A stretch of DNA of 64,000 nt from Geitlerinema sp. S16 (GCA_011390275.1 JAABST010000013.1:31067-95066), one strand, 5' to 3'; positions 46,230 to 55,615 are shown, numbered from the stretch's first letter. Program-made: numbers and translations. Notes: generated from the letters alone by a model not told the origin.

Positions 46230-47657
46230 ATGGTTGCTACCTCCCCGACTGCTTCCCCGACCGAAACCTATAATTCGTCCGATACCTCCGGTCAGCGCTA
46301 CGTGATCACCAGCGATCGCCCGCTGTCGGAACGATCGCCCAACCAAGAACTGCTCCCAATCTCGGCTCGTGTGAACGAATCCGACCACCTCGAAATCGGT
46401 GGCTGCGATGTGGTCGAACTGGTTCAGCGCTTCGGTTCGCCGCTATACATTCTCGATGAGCAAGGTTTACGCAGCGCCTGCCGCCATTACCGCGACGCCC
46501 TCGCCCAGCATTATCCTGGTGAAGCGCTGGCCGTGTTTGCCTCGAAGGCGTGGAGCTGTCAAGCTGTAGCGGCGATCGTCGCCAGCGAAGGGCTGGGAAC
46601 CGACGTGGTTAGCGGCTGTGAGCTGCAAACCTCGCTGATCGCCGGAGTCAGCCCCGATCGCATCGTCTTTCATGGCAATAACAAATCCCGCGCGGAACTC
46701 GAACAGGCGATCGCCGCCGGTGTCACTGTCATCGTCGATAACTGGCTCGAACTCGAAACCCTCGCAAGCTTGACGGTCGATCGCCCCGAACCGCTTCCCG
46801 TGATGGTGCGCTTCACCCCCGGCATCGAATGCCACACCCACGAATACATCCAAACCGGCCACATCGACAGCAAATTTGGCTTCGATCCCGATCGCATGGG
46901 CGCGGTCTTTGAATTTCTCTCGAAAACTCCGAGCCTGACCTGTACCGGTCTCCACGCTCACATCGGCTCGCAAATCTTCGAGACTCAGCCCCACGTTGAC
47001 CTGCCTCACGTCATGGTCGGCTGGTTAAAACTGGCGCGGGAGTACGGCCTACCGGTGAATACGCTGAACGTTGGCGGCGGCCTCGGCATTCGCTACACCG
47101 AACACGACGATCCGCCGAGTATCGACGCCTGGGTCAAAACCGTGGCTGCGTCGATGCAGGCCGCGTGTCAGGCGGCGGGTATTGATGAGCTGCCTCGCCT
47201 GATGTGCGAACCGGGTCGATCACTGATCGGTTCCTCCTGCATCACGGCCTACACGGTCGGCTCCCAAAAAGACATCCCCGGAATGCGTCACTACATCACC
47301 GTCGATGGCGGCATGTCCGACAATCCGCGTCCGATCACCTACCAATCGGTCTATCGCGCAGCCGTGGCAAACAAGATGAGTACACCGGCAGGCGAAACCG
47401 TGACGATCGCCGGGAAACACTGCGAATCGGGCGATGTGGTCATCAAAGACGCACAAATCGCCAGCACCCAACCGGGTGATGTCCTGATTGTGATGGCCAC
47501 CGGCGCGTATAACTACAGTATGGCGTCCAACTACAATCGCATTGCCCGTCCAGCGGCGATTTTGGTCAGTGACGGCGAAGCGAATGTCATCATTGCTCGC
47601 GAAACGAACGAAGATCTGATGCGCTTCGATCGCTTGCCTGCTCGCCTGCTGGCTTAA
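46230..47657 (+). CDS. lysA: Diaminopimelate decarboxylase
   Basis: PLP enzyme making L-lysine from meso-diaminopimelate, hence controlling the balance between lysine and the peptidoglycan cross-linking residue. 475 residues with AVFASKAWSCQA (PLP-binding Lys), VRFTPGIECHTHEYIQTG, HAHIGSQIF, LNVGGGLGIRY (phosphate loop), CEPGRSLIG and CESGDVV near the C-terminus. The frame extends to a TTG at 46152, but ATG at 46230 gives the natural N-terminus. The c-di-AMP synthase gene follows after ~310 bp. In Synechocystis the same two genes are neighbours (sll0504, sll0505). Confidence 0.95.
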   Translation: MVATSPTASPTETYNSSDTSGQRYVITSDRPLSERSPNQELLPISARVNESDHLEIGGCDVVELVQRFGSPLYILDEQGLRSACRHYRDALAQHYPGEALAVFASKAWSCQAVAAIVASEGLGTDVVSGCELQTSLIAGVSPDRIVFHGNNKSRAELEQAIAAGVTVIVDNWLELETLASLTVDRPEPLPVMVRFTPGIECHTHEYIQTGHIDSKFGFDPDRMGAVFEFLSKTPSLTCTGLHAHIGSQIFETQPHVDLPHVMVGWLKLAREYGLPVNTLNVGGGLGIRYTEHDDPPSIDAWVKTVAASMQAACQAAGIDELPRLMCEPGRSLIGSSCITAYTVGSQKDIPGMRHYITVDGGMSDNPRPITYQSVYRAAVANKMSTPAGETVTIAGKHCESGDVVIKDAQIASTQPGDVLIVMATGAYNYSMASNYNRIARPAAILVSDGEANVIIARETNEDLMRFDRLPARLLA

Positions 47658-47970
47658 GATGCTTGACAAAAGGCTATTGGCGTAAGGTTCGCAATGATTT
47701 AGATCAACGAACTATCGCCACACCGAGATCGGGTCGCGACACGAACCACATTGGGTCGATGGTCGTCTCGGTCTCAGGTCTTCCCCCGATGCCGCCCTGA
47801 TCGTTAACCCGCACAAGCTCCAGACTTCGCGGTGTTGAATCGAGGCTCGTACGCAATCAACCGTCAAGATTCACCTGTGCCCAGACTGCTAATCGTTGCC
47901 TATTCAGCCCGTGATCGGCTCGCAATCTGGCTCAATCGTCCCGCAATTTTCTAGGAGAACCCAGGCTCTG
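47658..47970. other. Spacer between lysA and cdaA
   Basis: 313 bp with no supportable gene, repeat or RNA. An AGGAGA sequence at about 47953-47958 is the likely ribosome-binding site of cdaA, at a somewhat long distance. Confidence 0.4.
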
Positions 47971-48912
47971 ATGGTGTCCGTGCAATCGTTGACCCAGCTA
48001 TGGCATCACGTTCTCGTTACGCGCCTCGGGCAGCACCTTGGAACAGCGATCGATATTAGCCTTGTTCTGGGGCTGGTATACGCTGTGACGGTCGTAGCGA
48101 CAGAGCGACGCACGGTTTGGATGGTGCAGGGTTTGGCGCTGTGTGTGCTCGCTTCGGCGATCAGTCACGCCTTGAATTTAACGCTCTTGTATTTGGTTTT
48201 AGACAAAGTCTCGATCGTGGCCTCGGTTAGTTTTGCGATCGCGCTTCAGTCGGAAACGCGACAGTTTCTCGAACGCCTGGGACGTGGCGATTTTCAAGCC
48301 TTATTCCAGCCCGCCACCCCGCGACGCGAACAGTCAAATTCGACCCTGGACGAAATTGTCGAAGCCGTCCGCAAGCTCTCGCAAAATCGCACGGGCGCGT
48401 TACTGCTGCTGGAAACCGATTCTCCGATCGATGAGCGCGATCTCTCCGTTCCAGGCGTGAAACTGAACGCGGACGTCTCGCGGGAACTGTTACAAACGAT
48501 TTTTCAAACCTCGACGCCCCTGCACGATGGCGCGGTTTGGATTCGCGATTCGCGGGTGATCTCAGCGGGATCGATCTTGCCGCTCTCCGATCGTACCGCC
48601 TCCCGTCAGCTCGGCACGCGCCACCGCGCCGCGATGGGCATCACGGAGCGGATTCCGAAATGCATCTGCATCGTCGTCTCGGAAGAGACGGGATCAATCT
48701 CGGTCGCGGAACGTGGCGTACTCAACCGCCCGTTAACCAGCACGACCCTACGCGAGATTTTAGAGGAGCGTTTTACCGTTAGTGTGGAAAGTGAGGCCGC
48801 AACGCCACGCTTACGGCAGCTCGGAAAACAGCTTGCCTTTGGTGGATTTAGCGCGATCGCCAAGCTGTGGAAGCGAACACCCGCGATTAAGAATATGGAT
48901 AAGGAGGATTGA
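47971..48912 (+). CDS. cdaA: Diadenylate cyclase CdaA (c-di-AMP synthase)
   Basis: Membrane-bound enzyme that makes cyclic di-AMP from two ATP; the messenger controls K+ and osmotic homeostasis and cell-wall state. 313 residues: two to three N-terminal membrane helices (AIDISLVLGLVYAV, GLALCVLASAISHALNL, then SIVASVSFAIAL) and a DAC domain with the catalytic LHDGAV (Asp186-Gly187-Ala188) and GTRHRAAMG (Arg217-His218-Arg219). The ATG at 47971 is preferred to a TTG 25 codons upstream. Its 3' end carries the AAGGAGG site of the next gene, so the two are translationally coupled. Confidence 0.94.
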   Translation: MVSVQSLTQLWHHVLVTRLGQHLGTAIDISLVLGLVYAVTVVATERRTVWMVQGLALCVLASAISHALNLTLLYLVLDKVSIVASVSFAIALQSETRQFLERLGRGDFQALFQPATPRREQSNSTLDEIVEAVRKLSQNRTGALLLLETDSPIDERDLSVPGVKLNADVSRELLQTIFQTSTPLHDGAVWIRDSRVISAGSILPLSDRTASRQLGTRHRAAMGITERIPKCICIVVSEETGSISVAERGVLNRPLTSTTLREILEERFTVSVESEAATPRLRQLGKQLAFGGFSAIAKLWKRTPAIKNMDKED

Positions 48913-48915
48913 CCG

Positions 48916-49668
48916 ATGGTGATTCGATCTGATTTGAGCTTGTACCGTCGGAGGTTAGGCCAAGGCTGGGGAGCGAGCTGGATGGTGAGTCAGGTCTTGA
49001 TAAGTTTGGCGATCGCGCTTCCCGCCGGAGCGATCCCGAGCCGCCTGATCATCCCCATGTTGCCCGATCTGCCCCAGCCCGTCCCCGTCCTGCCCAACTC
49101 TGAGCTGCCCGAGCTAGACTGCTCCGTTATTTCGGACACGTCCTTTTACGGCCACTTGCCCTACAGCGAAGCCGATCGCGCCGATCTCGTGTCCGTCGGG
49201 TACGGTATCTCGATGCAGCGCGATGCCGCCGCAAGTTTTGAACAGTTGCGCAGTGCCGCCGCGATCGATGGCGTCAGCCTTGTGCCGCTGTCGGGGTTTC
49301 GGAGCGTCGTGATTCAAACCGATCTGTTCTACGGGGTTGCCGCCGATCGCGGTCAAACGCCCGCCCAACGCGCCCTCGTCTCTGCTCCCCCCGGCCATAG
49401 CGAACACCACACGGGCTACACGATCGACATCGGCGACGGATCTGCCACCTGGGCGGATCTCAGCGTCAGTTTTGCCTCCACTAGTGCCGGTCGCTGGTTA
49501 GCGGCCAATGCGGCCAGCTTTGGGTTTGAGCTGTCGTTTCCCCCGAATCATGCCTGTGTCAGCTATGAGCCGTGGCATTGGCGCTGGGTTGGGGACGATC
49601 GCAGTCGGGAAATCTTCGATACGGCGCGACGTTACGACGCCCAAACGGGGATCAATCGCGATCGCTAA
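48916..49668 (+). CDS. VanY-type D-alanyl-D-alanine carboxypeptidase (M15B)
   Basis: Zinc peptidase that trims D-Ala-D-Ala from peptidoglycan stem peptides. 250 residues with a hydrophobic export segment near 20-40 (VLISLAIALPAGAIPS), then LVPLSGFRS, the zinc motif PGHSEHHTGYTIDIGD (His and Asp ligands) and the third zinc ligand in SYEPWHWRWVG. It starts 3 bp after the cdaA stop, with a strong AAGGAGG at 48901-48907. Coupling to a c-di-AMP synthase fits cell-wall or turgor control. In Synechocystis the gene after cdaA is uppS, so the arrangement here differs. Confidence 0.9.
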   Translation: MVIRSDLSLYRRRLGQGWGASWMVSQVLISLAIALPAGAIPSRLIIPMLPDLPQPVPVLPNSELPELDCSVISDTSFYGHLPYSEADRADLVSVGYGISMQRDAAASFEQLRSAAAIDGVSLVPLSGFRSVVIQTDLFYGVAADRGQTPAQRALVSAPPGHSEHHTGYTIDIGDGSATWADLSVSFASTSAGRWLAANAASFGFELSFPPNHACVSYEPWHWRWVGDDRSREIFDTARRYDAQTGINRDR

Positions 49669-49821
49669 TATTGCAGGTTTGGCACACGAACGAGATTGAG
49701 ACACTCTCAAACTGTTACGATCTCAAACTTTTCCGATGTTTTTCCGATGTTAAGGACGTATCCGCCCCTTCGCTTGATAGATTGAGGATGATGCTTGATG
49801 TCCTCTTGCCCCCCATTTCCC

Positions 49822-50655
49822 ATGACGACGACGGCTTCCGCGATTGTCTTCACCGATCTCGATGGCACGCTGCTAAACGCGCATGACTATCGCTACGATG
49901 CGGCGATCCCCGTGCTAGAACGCCTCAAATCTCTCGGTGTGCCGGTGATCCCCGTTACCAGTAAAACCCGCGCGGAGGTCGAGGTCTTGCGATCGGCGAT
50001 CGGGTTGAGCGATCCATTTGTGGTTGAAAACGGGAGCGGGATTTTTATTGAAGCGGCGGACGATCGCTTTCCGCTGGATACCGATTTGCAAATGGAGGGC
50101 TATCGGGTCGTGCAGTTGGGCAGCAGTTACCGTGACGCTCGCGATCGGGTGGCGCAGTTGGGAAAAGAGTTAGGCGTGAAGCTGTGCGGCTTTGGCGATC
50201 TTAAACCCGAGGATCTGTATGGTATTACCGGTCTGGCGATCGAGGATGCAAAACGCGCCCAAACCCGAGACTTCACCGAACCGTTTATGGTTCCGTCCAG
50301 CGTGAGCAGCAACGCGATTACAGCGGCGGCAACTGCCCTTGGATTTCGGGTCGTGGTCGGCGATCGCTTTGCCCACGCGATCGATCCGCGATCGGGCAAA
50401 GGGATCGCTGTCAAAACCTTGATTGATCTCTACCGATCGCCCACCGAAAATCTGACGATCATTGGTCTTGGCAACAGTCCCAACGATCTGGAAATGCTGG
50501 ACGTGGTGGCACATCCGATCATCATTCCCACCAAGACGGGTCTACCCCATCCCGATTTGACCGATCGCGGTTGGCCGATCGCAAAACAACACGGGAGCGC
50601 GGGCTGGGCAACTGCGATCGAGACCATTTTGAATGATCTCGGGCTAGCGGCGTAG
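49822..50655 (+). CDS. HAD-superfamily (IIB) phosphatase, mannosyl-3-phosphoglycerate phosphatase type
   Basis: 277 residues with the HAD motifs FTDLDGTLL (nucleophile Asp and acid-base Asp), PVTSKTRAEVE (motif II Thr/Ser), a Lys in SGKGIAVKTL and GLGNSPNDLEML (motif IV), plus the C2B cap. The VPVIPVTSKTRAEV and PFVVENGSGIFI segments are those of the MPGP/YedP group, which dephosphorylates mannosyl- or glucosyl-3-phosphoglycerate to compatible solutes. The synthase partner is not in the window, so the substrate is inferred only. The ATG at 49822 is preferred over one 9 codons earlier. Confidence 0.85.
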   Translation: MTTTASAIVFTDLDGTLLNAHDYRYDAAIPVLERLKSLGVPVIPVTSKTRAEVEVLRSAIGLSDPFVVENGSGIFIEAADDRFPLDTDLQMEGYRVVQLGSSYRDARDRVAQLGKELGVKLCGFGDLKPEDLYGITGLAIEDAKRAQTRDFTEPFMVPSSVSSNAITAAATALGFRVVVGDRFAHAIDPRSGKGIAVKTLIDLYRSPTENLTIIGLGNSPNDLEMLDVVAHPIIIPTKTGLPHPDLTDRGWPIAKQHGSAGWATAIETILNDLGLAA

Positions 50656-50751
50656 CTGGTCGCCGGGTTAAGGGGTTGATGGGTTGGTGGTTGATGGGTT
50701 GATAAAAAGACCAATAATTAAACCATTCAAACCAAACCATTCACACAACAA

Positions 50752-50798
50752 CGGCGATCGCGTGCCAGAGATCAATAAATCATCTCGCGCGATCGCCG
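50752..50798 (+). terminator. HIP1-containing terminator hairpin
   Basis: CGGCGATCGCG (50752-50762) pairs perfectly with CGCGATCGCCG (50788-50798), with an inner GAGAT/ATCTC stem, and is followed by gctgcggttctttta. It separates the convergent phosphatase gene and the small membrane protein gene. Each arm contains a HIP1-like octamer. Confidence 0.6.
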
Positions 50799-50869
50799 CT
50801 GCGGTTCTTTTATGCGATTCAAGCTGACACATTCAGCCTGATGACCTTCGAGAGCTGATCATTAGTGTT

Positions 50870-51007
50870 CTAGATAATGTAGGCCGTCTGATATGCCCAC
50901 GTAATAAGGGCACCAATTCCACCAAGAATCAAGAGCGAGGACAGCACGATCAAAATCGGGCTATCTGCGCCGGGGAATTTCATGATGCCGCGATTGAGGT
51001 CGGTCAT
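50870..51007 (-). CDS. 45-residue single-pass membrane protein
   Basis: A short product starting MTDLNRGIMKFPGADSP and then one hydrophobic helix (ILIVLSSLLILGGIGALITWAYQ). A GGAG ribosome-binding sequence lies about 9 bases before the ATG at 51007. The size and layout resemble the tiny single-helix subunits of thylakoid complexes (small photosystem, cytochrome b6f or NDH-1 subunits), but I cannot name it with confidence. The frame extends upstream to a weaker start at 51070. Confidence 0.65.
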   Translation of the reverse strand: MTDLNRGIMKFPGADSPILIVLSSLLILGGIGALITWAYQTAYII

Positions 51008-51585
51008 GATGTGATATTTCACTCCGAACGGAGCGTTGAGGGAGTTACTAAGATCGTAGCAAGGACACAACAGTGTTGACGCGATCGGGCGCTGCGATGT
51101 TTCAGTGCCGAGCGCAAATCGTTTCGTAGTGTACTATGGTCGATGCGCAAGATTCAGGTTCAAATGCAACCGGTCATGATTTGATCGCGGAGCGGCCAAA
51201 CAAAAGCCATTTCTCTAACCTATTCGCCAGACTACGGCGGGTCGGAGACTCAACAATTCGACCGCAATTGTCATCCAAAACCGTCCTATTTTTCGGTATC
51301 GGGTATGGCGAAATGCAACCCCGGCTCATAACGTTCATAGTTATTAAATGTTCAATTGCCGATATTTAGTTTGAAGCTTCGCTTAAAATCTCCCGCTTAG
51401 ACGTTCTCGTTTGACGTGTGCCGCTTGAAATTTCCCGCTTGAAATCTCCCGCTTAAGACCTCTCTTGAACCTTTGAATTAGACTGAAATTAGACACGATC
51501 TCCGATTGAGTCGCCAGCACTACATTGACTCAATCCCAATGCAAACTTCCCCAAACGTTTCTACACGCCCCCTCCTGACTCTTTC
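51008..51585. other. Spacer upstream of rimO with 14-bp tandem repeats
   Basis: About 580 bp between divergent genes. The 77-codon plus-strand frame at 51136-51369 does not look like a protein. The part next to rimO contains the 14-bp repeat array at 51380-51477. Promoters for both genes should be present but I cannot place them. Confidence 0.45.
51380..51477. repeat. Degenerate 14-bp tandem repeat array
   Basis: Seven consecutive 14-bp units in register: cgcttaaaatctcc (51380), cgcttagacgttct, cgtttgacgtgtgc, cgcttgaaatttcc, cgcttgaaatctcc, cgcttaagacctct and cttgaacctttgaa (ends 51477). The period of 14 may be two heptamers. It ends about 110 bp before the rimO ATG. Confidence 0.8.
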
Positions 51586-52944
51586 ATGACGAATAAACCG
51601 ACGATCGCAATCTCCCACCTCGGCTGCGAAAAAAACCGTATCGACACCGAACACATGCTCGGTCTCCTTGTCCAGGCCGGGTACGCCGTCGATACCGATG
51701 AAGATACTGCCGACTACGCGATCGTTAACACCTGTAGCTTCATCCAGGCCGCTCGCGAAGAATCCGTGCGCACCCTCGTCGAACTCGCCGAGCAAAAGAA
51801 AAAAATCGTGATCACGGGCTGTATGGCGCAGCACTTTAAAGATGAACTATTAGACGAATTGCCTGAAGCGGTGGCCGTGGTCGGAACAGGCGACTATAAC
51901 CAGATCGTTAGCGTGATCGAACGGGCGGAAACCGGCGAGCGCGTCAGCCAAGTTTCGGATAATCCGACTTATATTGCGGACGAAAATACGCCACGCTACC
52001 GCACCACAACCGAAGGCGTGGCCTACCTACGTGTTGCGGAAGGCTGCGATTATCGCTGCGCTTTTTGCATTATTCCCCACCTGCGCGGTGACCAACGATC
52101 GCGGACGATCGAGTCGATCGTGGCCGAAGCTGAACAGCTCGCGGCTGAAGGCGTCCAGGAGCTGGTTTTGATCTCGCAAATCACCACCAATTACGGTCTC
52201 GATCTCTACGGTAAGCCGTCGCTCGAAAAGCTGCTCCACGCCCTCGGCAAAGTTGATGTGCCGTGGATTCGGATGCACTACACCTATCCCACCGGCCTGA
52301 CTCAGCCCGTGATCGAGGCGATTCGCGATACGCCCAACGTCTTGCCCTATCTAGATTTGCCGTTACAGCACTCGCACCCGGACATTCTCAAATCGATGAA
52401 CCGTCCGTGGCAAGGGCGCGTCAACGATGACATCGTCGATCGCCTCAAAGCAGAGCTGCCCGACGCGGTCATGCGTACCACGTTTATCGTCGGCTTCCCC
52501 GGTGAAACCGATGAACATTTCGCCCACCTCGAAGCTTTCATCCGCCGCCATGAGTTCGACCATGTGGGGGTGTTTACCTTCTCGCCAGAAGATGGAACCC
52601 CAGCGGCGGAGATGGAAGAAAACTTCGTGCCGCAGGAAATCATGGATGAACGACGCGATCGCCTGATGGAAATTCAGCAGGAGATTTCGGCGCGACGCAA
52701 CCGGATGCAAATCGGTCAGGTGGTGGATGTCTTAATTGAGCAGGAAAATCCGCGTAAGGGCGAGTCGATCGGGCGATCGGCTCGGTTTGCGCCGGAGGTT
52801 GATGGTGTCGTCTATGTCGAAGGATCGGCGCGGCTCGGATCGCTTGTACCGGTGCTGATTGTCGATGCGGATGAATACGATCTGTTCGGACGGATCGCGA
52901 CGGCGGCGGATCTGAAGACACACGCGATCGCTTCCGCCGGATAG
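51586..52944 (+). CDS. rimO: Ribosomal protein S12 methylthiotransferase RimO
   Basis: Radical-SAM enzyme that adds a methylthio group to Asp of ribosomal protein S12. 452 residues: N-terminal UPF0004 domain with three cluster cysteines (HLGCEKN, VNTCSF, ITGCMAQ), radical SAM motif [11 protein letters not shown] with RGDQRSR, and a C-terminal TRAM domain. [13 protein letters not shown] and [17 protein letters not shown] are typical of RimO as opposed to MiaB. ATG at 51586. Appears monocistronic. Confidence 0.95.
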   Translation: MTNKPTIAISHLGCEKNRIDTEHMLGLLVQAGYAVDTDEDTADYAIVNTCSFIQAAREESVRTLVELAEQKKKIVITGCMAQHFKDELLDELPEAVAVVGTGDYNQIVSVIERAETGERVSQVSDNPTYIADENTPRYRTTTEGVAYLRVAEGCDYRCAFCIIPHLRGDQRSRTIESIVAEAEQLAAEGVQELVLISQITTNYGLDLYGKPSLEKLLHALGKVDVPWIRMHYTYPTGLTQPVIEAIRDTPNVLPYLDLPLQHSHPDILKSMNRPWQGRVNDDIVDRLKAELPDAVMRTTFIVGFPGETDEHFAHLEAFIRRHEFDHVGVFTFSPEDGTPAAEMEENFVPQEIMDERRDRLMEIQQEISARRNRMQIGQVVDVLIEQENPRKGESIGRSARFAPEVDGVVYVEGSARLGSLVPVLIVDADEYDLFGRIATAADLKTHAIASAG

Positions 52945-53145
52945 CGACCTGGGGACGAAAGTCGCGGAACGATCGCTGGGTTGACGTGTGGCCTCATTTC
53001 AGGCGATTATGCTTGACTGACCGGTGAGAAACTGGCGGCGGAGCTTAATTAAGCTTCGTTTCAGTCTCCTGTTTCTGGCGCAGACTTATGCTAACTTTGC
53101 GCCAAGAGACCACCGCAAAAACATCATCCGTTTGGAGATAAACCG

Positions 53146-53346
53146 TTGAGCCTACAACGACAAGCGAACCTCAATCCGTCACGCGAGGAAATGGGTGACT
53201 ACGTCGCCGACCTCCAGCTCCACATGACGCTACAGGCACGAAAATTAGTCCCGAATTTAAACACGGCGGTTGATACACGCACTCAACTGTTGCAGGATAC
53301 GCAGGCTGAAGCGGAAAAGTACGTTTCGCGTCAGTGGAGCCTTTAG
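53146..53346 (+). CDS. Small conserved-looking soluble protein, TTG start
   Basis: 66 residues, no family recognised. The sequence is hydrophilic and mostly helical (NPSREEMGDYVADLQLHMTLQARKLVPNLN...DTQAEAEKYVSRQWSL). The start codon is TTG, supported by a GGAG site 7 bases before it (ttggagataaaccg) and by the lack of an upstream in-frame ATG. A strong terminator follows the stop by about 100 bp. Confidence 0.6.
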   Translation: MSLQRQANLNPSREEMGDYVADLQLHMTLQARKLVPNLNTAVDTRTQLLQDTQAEAEKYVSRQWSL

Positions 53347-53444
53347 GGTTGAGCCTGATCGTTTTGAGCTTTTGAGGTTTTAGAGTCTGGGCGTTGACGG
53401 TTCGTTAAGCGAGCGAAAACCTTGAACATGTTCAGGACTATAGT

Positions 53445-53483
53445 CATAAAAAAGCGGCGTACATAATACGCCGCTTTTTTATG
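53445..53483. terminator. Strong bidirectional terminator
   Basis: A perfect 17-bp inverted repeat: cataaaaaagcggcgta (53445-53461), loop of 5, and its exact complement (53467-53483). The GC-rich core with A-run on one side and T-run on the other makes it an intrinsic terminator in both directions, between the 66-residue gene and the antiporter. Confidence 0.9.
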
Positions 53484-53500
53484 GCTGTTTGGTTTACGGG

Positions 53501-55555
53501 CTAGAACATCAGCCCCGAAAACGTATCGCCGATCGCCCGATCGCGTCCTTCGTCCGGCACGCCGATCGCCACGATCGACCCCGTACTTAACCGCATCACA
53601 TCCCGTAGATCGTCCTGTACACTCAGACCTCCCGCCGTCCGAAATCGGTGGCTCCGTACTACCGTCAGATCATGACGGTTCGATACCTCCAAAATCGCCA
53701 CATCGGGGCGATCGGTTACCGACACTAGCACCTTCACCTCCAGCCCGATCGACTCCAGCGCCGTCTCAAACGCCTGTAGAATCTCCGGCGTCGGAACTGT
53801 TGCACAGATGTAGACGATCGCCAGCTCTGCCCCGGAAAACTCCGCGATCGTCTGGCCAAACCGCACCGACTCGATCGCCGCTGCGGCCAGATTTTCCAGC
53901 GCCACCACCACCGTCTTAAACTCGCGCGGGTCGGCCTGCAATGCCGCGATCGCCAGCGGACACGGCGTTGACCAGAGCAGTGCATCCACCGTATTCCCCA
54001 TGAGTCGCGCCGATACGCTCGTCGTCTCATGCCAGCCCATGACGATCCAATCCGCGTTGTACTCATAGGCTACGTGGGTGATCCCCGTCGCCGCGTCACG
54101 TTCGAGGCGCGACACCCGCTGGATCGCCAAGTCAAACGATGACCCGAGTTCTTCGGCGCGATCGAGCAACTGCCGATCGCGCATCAGCGAATGTTGCGCG
54201 AGCGCATTTGAGAGCGGCATATTCGCCACCGTCACCGCCACCGGTACAAACGTCCCCGATCGCGCGAGTGCAATTCCCAACAGGCTGAGATAGTCCACAT
54301 GGCTCGGATTTTTTAACGCCACGATCGCCGTCACCGGACGATTTGACAGCAAACAAGACTCCTCGGTCGCCGTCGGCAAATCCGTCGCCGATGTCACCGA
54401 TGCCAATTTACCGCCATAGTGCGCCGTCGCGATCGGTCCCAACACCGACGTCACCACCATCATGACGATTACCGCATTAAATACCTTTGGCTCGATCACC
54501 CCAGCACCCAGCGCCGCAAATGCCGCCGCTAAGGTTGCCGCCACCTGCGGAATCGACAGCGACCACATCAGCCCCATTTCCATCCAGGTATAGCGAAAGA
54601 ACACCTTCGCCAACAGCGTTGCCAAAAACTTACTGGCCAGCAAGCCCAACACCAGCGTTACCGTAAACGTTAGCTCCTCGGTTAGCGCTTCCGTAAACCC
54701 TTTGAGATCGAGCAGTACGCCGATATTGATAAAGAAAAACGGGATAAACAGCGTCCCCCCGACAAACTCGATTTTTTCTTCGACGGGACTGCGACCCACT
54801 ACGTCATTCACCGCCAACCCGGCCAAAAATGCACCAATAATCGACTCCGTTTCCAGCAGTTGCGCCCCTACCGAGGCCAAAAATACCGCCAGCAGCACAA
54901 ACAAAAACTGATTGCTTTCCTCGTTCCCCGTTCGACGAAAATACTCCTTACCCAGGGTATCGAGACCAAACAAGACGATCGCGGCATAAAGACCCAGCGC
55001 GATTAACTTGCCGATCAAACTGCTCACGGAAAACTCGCCGCTATTAACCGACAAACACACCGCCAACACCAGCAGCGCTGCAATATCGGTAAAAATCGTC
55101 GCCCCCACCGTCACCGTCACTGCTTCGTTTCGCGCGACGCCCAACCGGGTGGCAATTGGGTAGCCCAGCAGCGTATGGGAGGCCAGCAGCGAACCAATCA
55201 AAATCGACGTGAGCCAGCTCATCTGAAAAGCTAGCCCGATCGCCGTGCCTGCGATCAGCGGAACCAGAAACGTCAGGACGCCAAACCCCAGCGCCTGATT
55301 TTGCTTGCGGCGAAAATCCGCCAGATTAATTTCAAGCCCCGCGACAAACATCAGATAAATCTTACCGATATCCGATAGCAGTTTCATCGTGTCGCTTTGG
55401 GCATCCAGCCAGCCCAGACCCTCGGCTCCGAGGGCTAACCCCGCGACGAGCAGCCCCACCGAACCGGGCAGGCGCAGCTTCTCGAACAGTGACGGCACAA
55501 TCAGCGAAACCAGCAGCAGAATCGTAAACGATGTCAAAGGACTGTCTAACAGCAT
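53501..55555 (-). CDS. CPA2 Na+/H+ antiporter with C-terminal USP-like domain (NhaS4-like)
   Basis: 684 residues. The first ~390 form a CPA2 exchanger with about 12 helices (RLPGSVGLLVAGLALG, LLASHTLLGYPIA, FIPFFFINIGVLLD). The rest (~410-684) holds universal-stress-protein-like alpha/beta units (VTAIVALKNPSHVDYLSLLGIALARSG..., DWIVMGWHE). It lies 150 bp downstream of bicA on the same strand. In Synechococcus PCC 7002-type genomes bicA is also next to an nhaS4 antiporter, which can rebuild the Na+ gradient that BicA uses. A stem-loop lies between the two genes, so they may be separately or attenuatedly transcribed. Confidence 0.9.
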   Translation of the reverse strand: MLLDSPLTSFTILLLVSLIVPSLFEKLRLPGSVGLLVAGLALGAEGLGWLDAQSDTMKLLSDIGKIYLMFVAGLEINLADFRRKQNQALGFGVLTFLVPLIAGTAIGLAFQMSWLTSILIGSLLASHTLLGYPIATRLGVARNEAVTVTVGATIFTDIAALLVLAVCLSVNSGEFSVSSLIGKLIALGLYAAIVLFGLDTLGKEYFRRTGNEESNQFLFVLLAVFLASVGAQLLETESIIGAFLAGLAVNDVVGRSPVEEKIEFVGGTLFIPFFFINIGVLLDLKGFTEALTEELTFTVTLVLGLLASKFLATLLAKVFFRYTWMEMGLMWSLSIPQVAATLAAAFAALGAGVIEPKVFNAVIVMMVVTSVLGPIATAHYGGKLASVTSATDLPTATEESCLLSNRPVTAIVALKNPSHVDYLSLLGIALARSGTFVPVAVTVANMPLSNALAQHSLMRDRQLLDRAEELGSSFDLAIQRVSRLERDAATGITHVAYEYNADWIVMGWHETTSVSARLMGNTVDALLWSTPCPLAIAALQADPREFKTVVVALENLAAAAIESVRFGQTIAEFSGAELAIVYICATVPTPEILQAFETALESIGLEVKVLVSVTDRPDVAILEVSNRHDLTVVRSHRFRTAGGLSVQDDLRDVMRLSTGSIVAIGVPDEGRDRAIGDTFSGLMF

Positions 55556-55585
55556 CGCGAAATCTCCCTAGGGATGAACCCATAA

Positions 55586-55615
55586 GAAAGAGACGTTGTT
55601 TACAGCGTCTCTTTC
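55586..55615 (-). terminator. Hairpin between bicA and the antiporter gene
   Basis: GAAAGAGACG (55586-55595) pairs with CGTCTCTTTC (55606-55615) around a 10-nt loop, in the spacer downstream of bicA. It may end or attenuate the bicA transcript before the antiporter gene. Confidence 0.6.

Noticed and set aside
45989..46273. 94-codon plus-strand open frame before lysA
   Set aside because: Overlaps the lysA start in another frame; no family and no ribosome-binding site.
51136..51369. 77-codon plus-strand open frame upstream of rimO
   Set aside because: Sequence does not look like a protein and lacks a ribosome-binding site.
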